A stretch of 15,796 nucleotides of DNA from Prevotella sp. CAG:485 (GTDB lineage: Bacteria; Bacteroidota; Bacteroidia; Bacteroidales; Muribaculaceae), in contig FR897840.1 in the NCBI GenBank assembly GCA_000437495.1, positions 1-15,796 of the forward strand, given 5' to 3'. A program made the translations under genes and the position numbers. Within the stretch, counting starts at the first letter, position 1. Each line of letters starts with the position of its first letter. The notes under the pieces are model-generated. The model ran no database searches. It saw only the letters and a program-made list of their open reading frames with translations, and was not told the origin of the DNA. Of this stretch, positions 15,750 to 15,796 are shown in pieces.

Positions 15750-15780
15750 CAAAATTAGATAAAAAACTTTAAACGCACAA
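15750..15780 (-). promoter_or_regulatory. Promoter of the tetR-tolC-MFP-RND operon
   Basis: Read leftward, TTG (15780-15778), 20 bases, then TAATTTTG (15757-15750) match the Bacteroidetes -33/-7 pattern. Transcription would start near 15743, giving a leader of about 37 bases before the ATG at 15706. No clear palindromic operator is visible in the part of the upstream region included here. Confidence 0.7.
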
Positions 15781-15796
15781 TCGGTTTTGTACAGTT

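Overview
The window looks like chromosomal DNA from a member of the Bacteroidales, possibly a Muribaculaceae-like gut lineage. The evidence is a secreted protein with a type IX secretion (T9SS) C-terminal sorting domain, a DUF4290 gene overlapping murA, a NrtR-type Nudix regulator, A-rich start regions without clear Shine-Dalgarno sequences, and several promoters of the Bacteroidetes form (TTG, 19-20 bases, TAnnTTTG). I see no insertion sequence, prophage, CRISPR array or integration site.

Left part (1-6290). A 1,119-residue modular surface or secreted protein (propeller-like region, FN3-like modules, two jelly-roll 'choice-of-anchor J'-like modules, T9SS tail) runs rightward and ends at a strong terminator. 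A TraB/GumN-family protein converges on it from the right. A 243-base intergenic region follows, holding a 21-base imperfect tandem repeat and a near-consensus promoter. This promoter drives a rightward pair: a Nudix plus winged-helix regulator and a stand-alone cytoplasmic vWA protein with a complete MIDAS.

Middle part (6290-8960). A leftward two-gene unit encodes DUF4290 and MurA, joined by an ATGA overlap. This MurA has Asp in place of the fosfomycin-target Cys. Next come a small macro-domain-like protein and, directly upstream of it on the same strand, an initiator tRNA-fMet gene with its own promoter and terminator.

Right part (8961-15796). A leftward operon encodes a TetR regulator, a TolC-type outer-membrane factor, a lipoprotein membrane-fusion protein, an AcrB-like HAE1-type RND pump and, after a 145-base gap with a 13-bp hairpin, a small PII-like protein. 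The first four genes overlap or lie within 11 bases of each other. They form a complete tripartite efflux system, probably autoregulated by the TetR protein from a promoter at the right edge.

The most interesting points are the PII-like protein at the end of a drug-type RND operon, the tandem repeat next to the Nudix-regulator promoter, the macro-like gene whose only visible promoter is that of the initiator tRNA, and the Asp-type MurA. No clearly new multi-gene defence or metabolic system is evident. All family assignments come from reading motifs by eye, without database searches.
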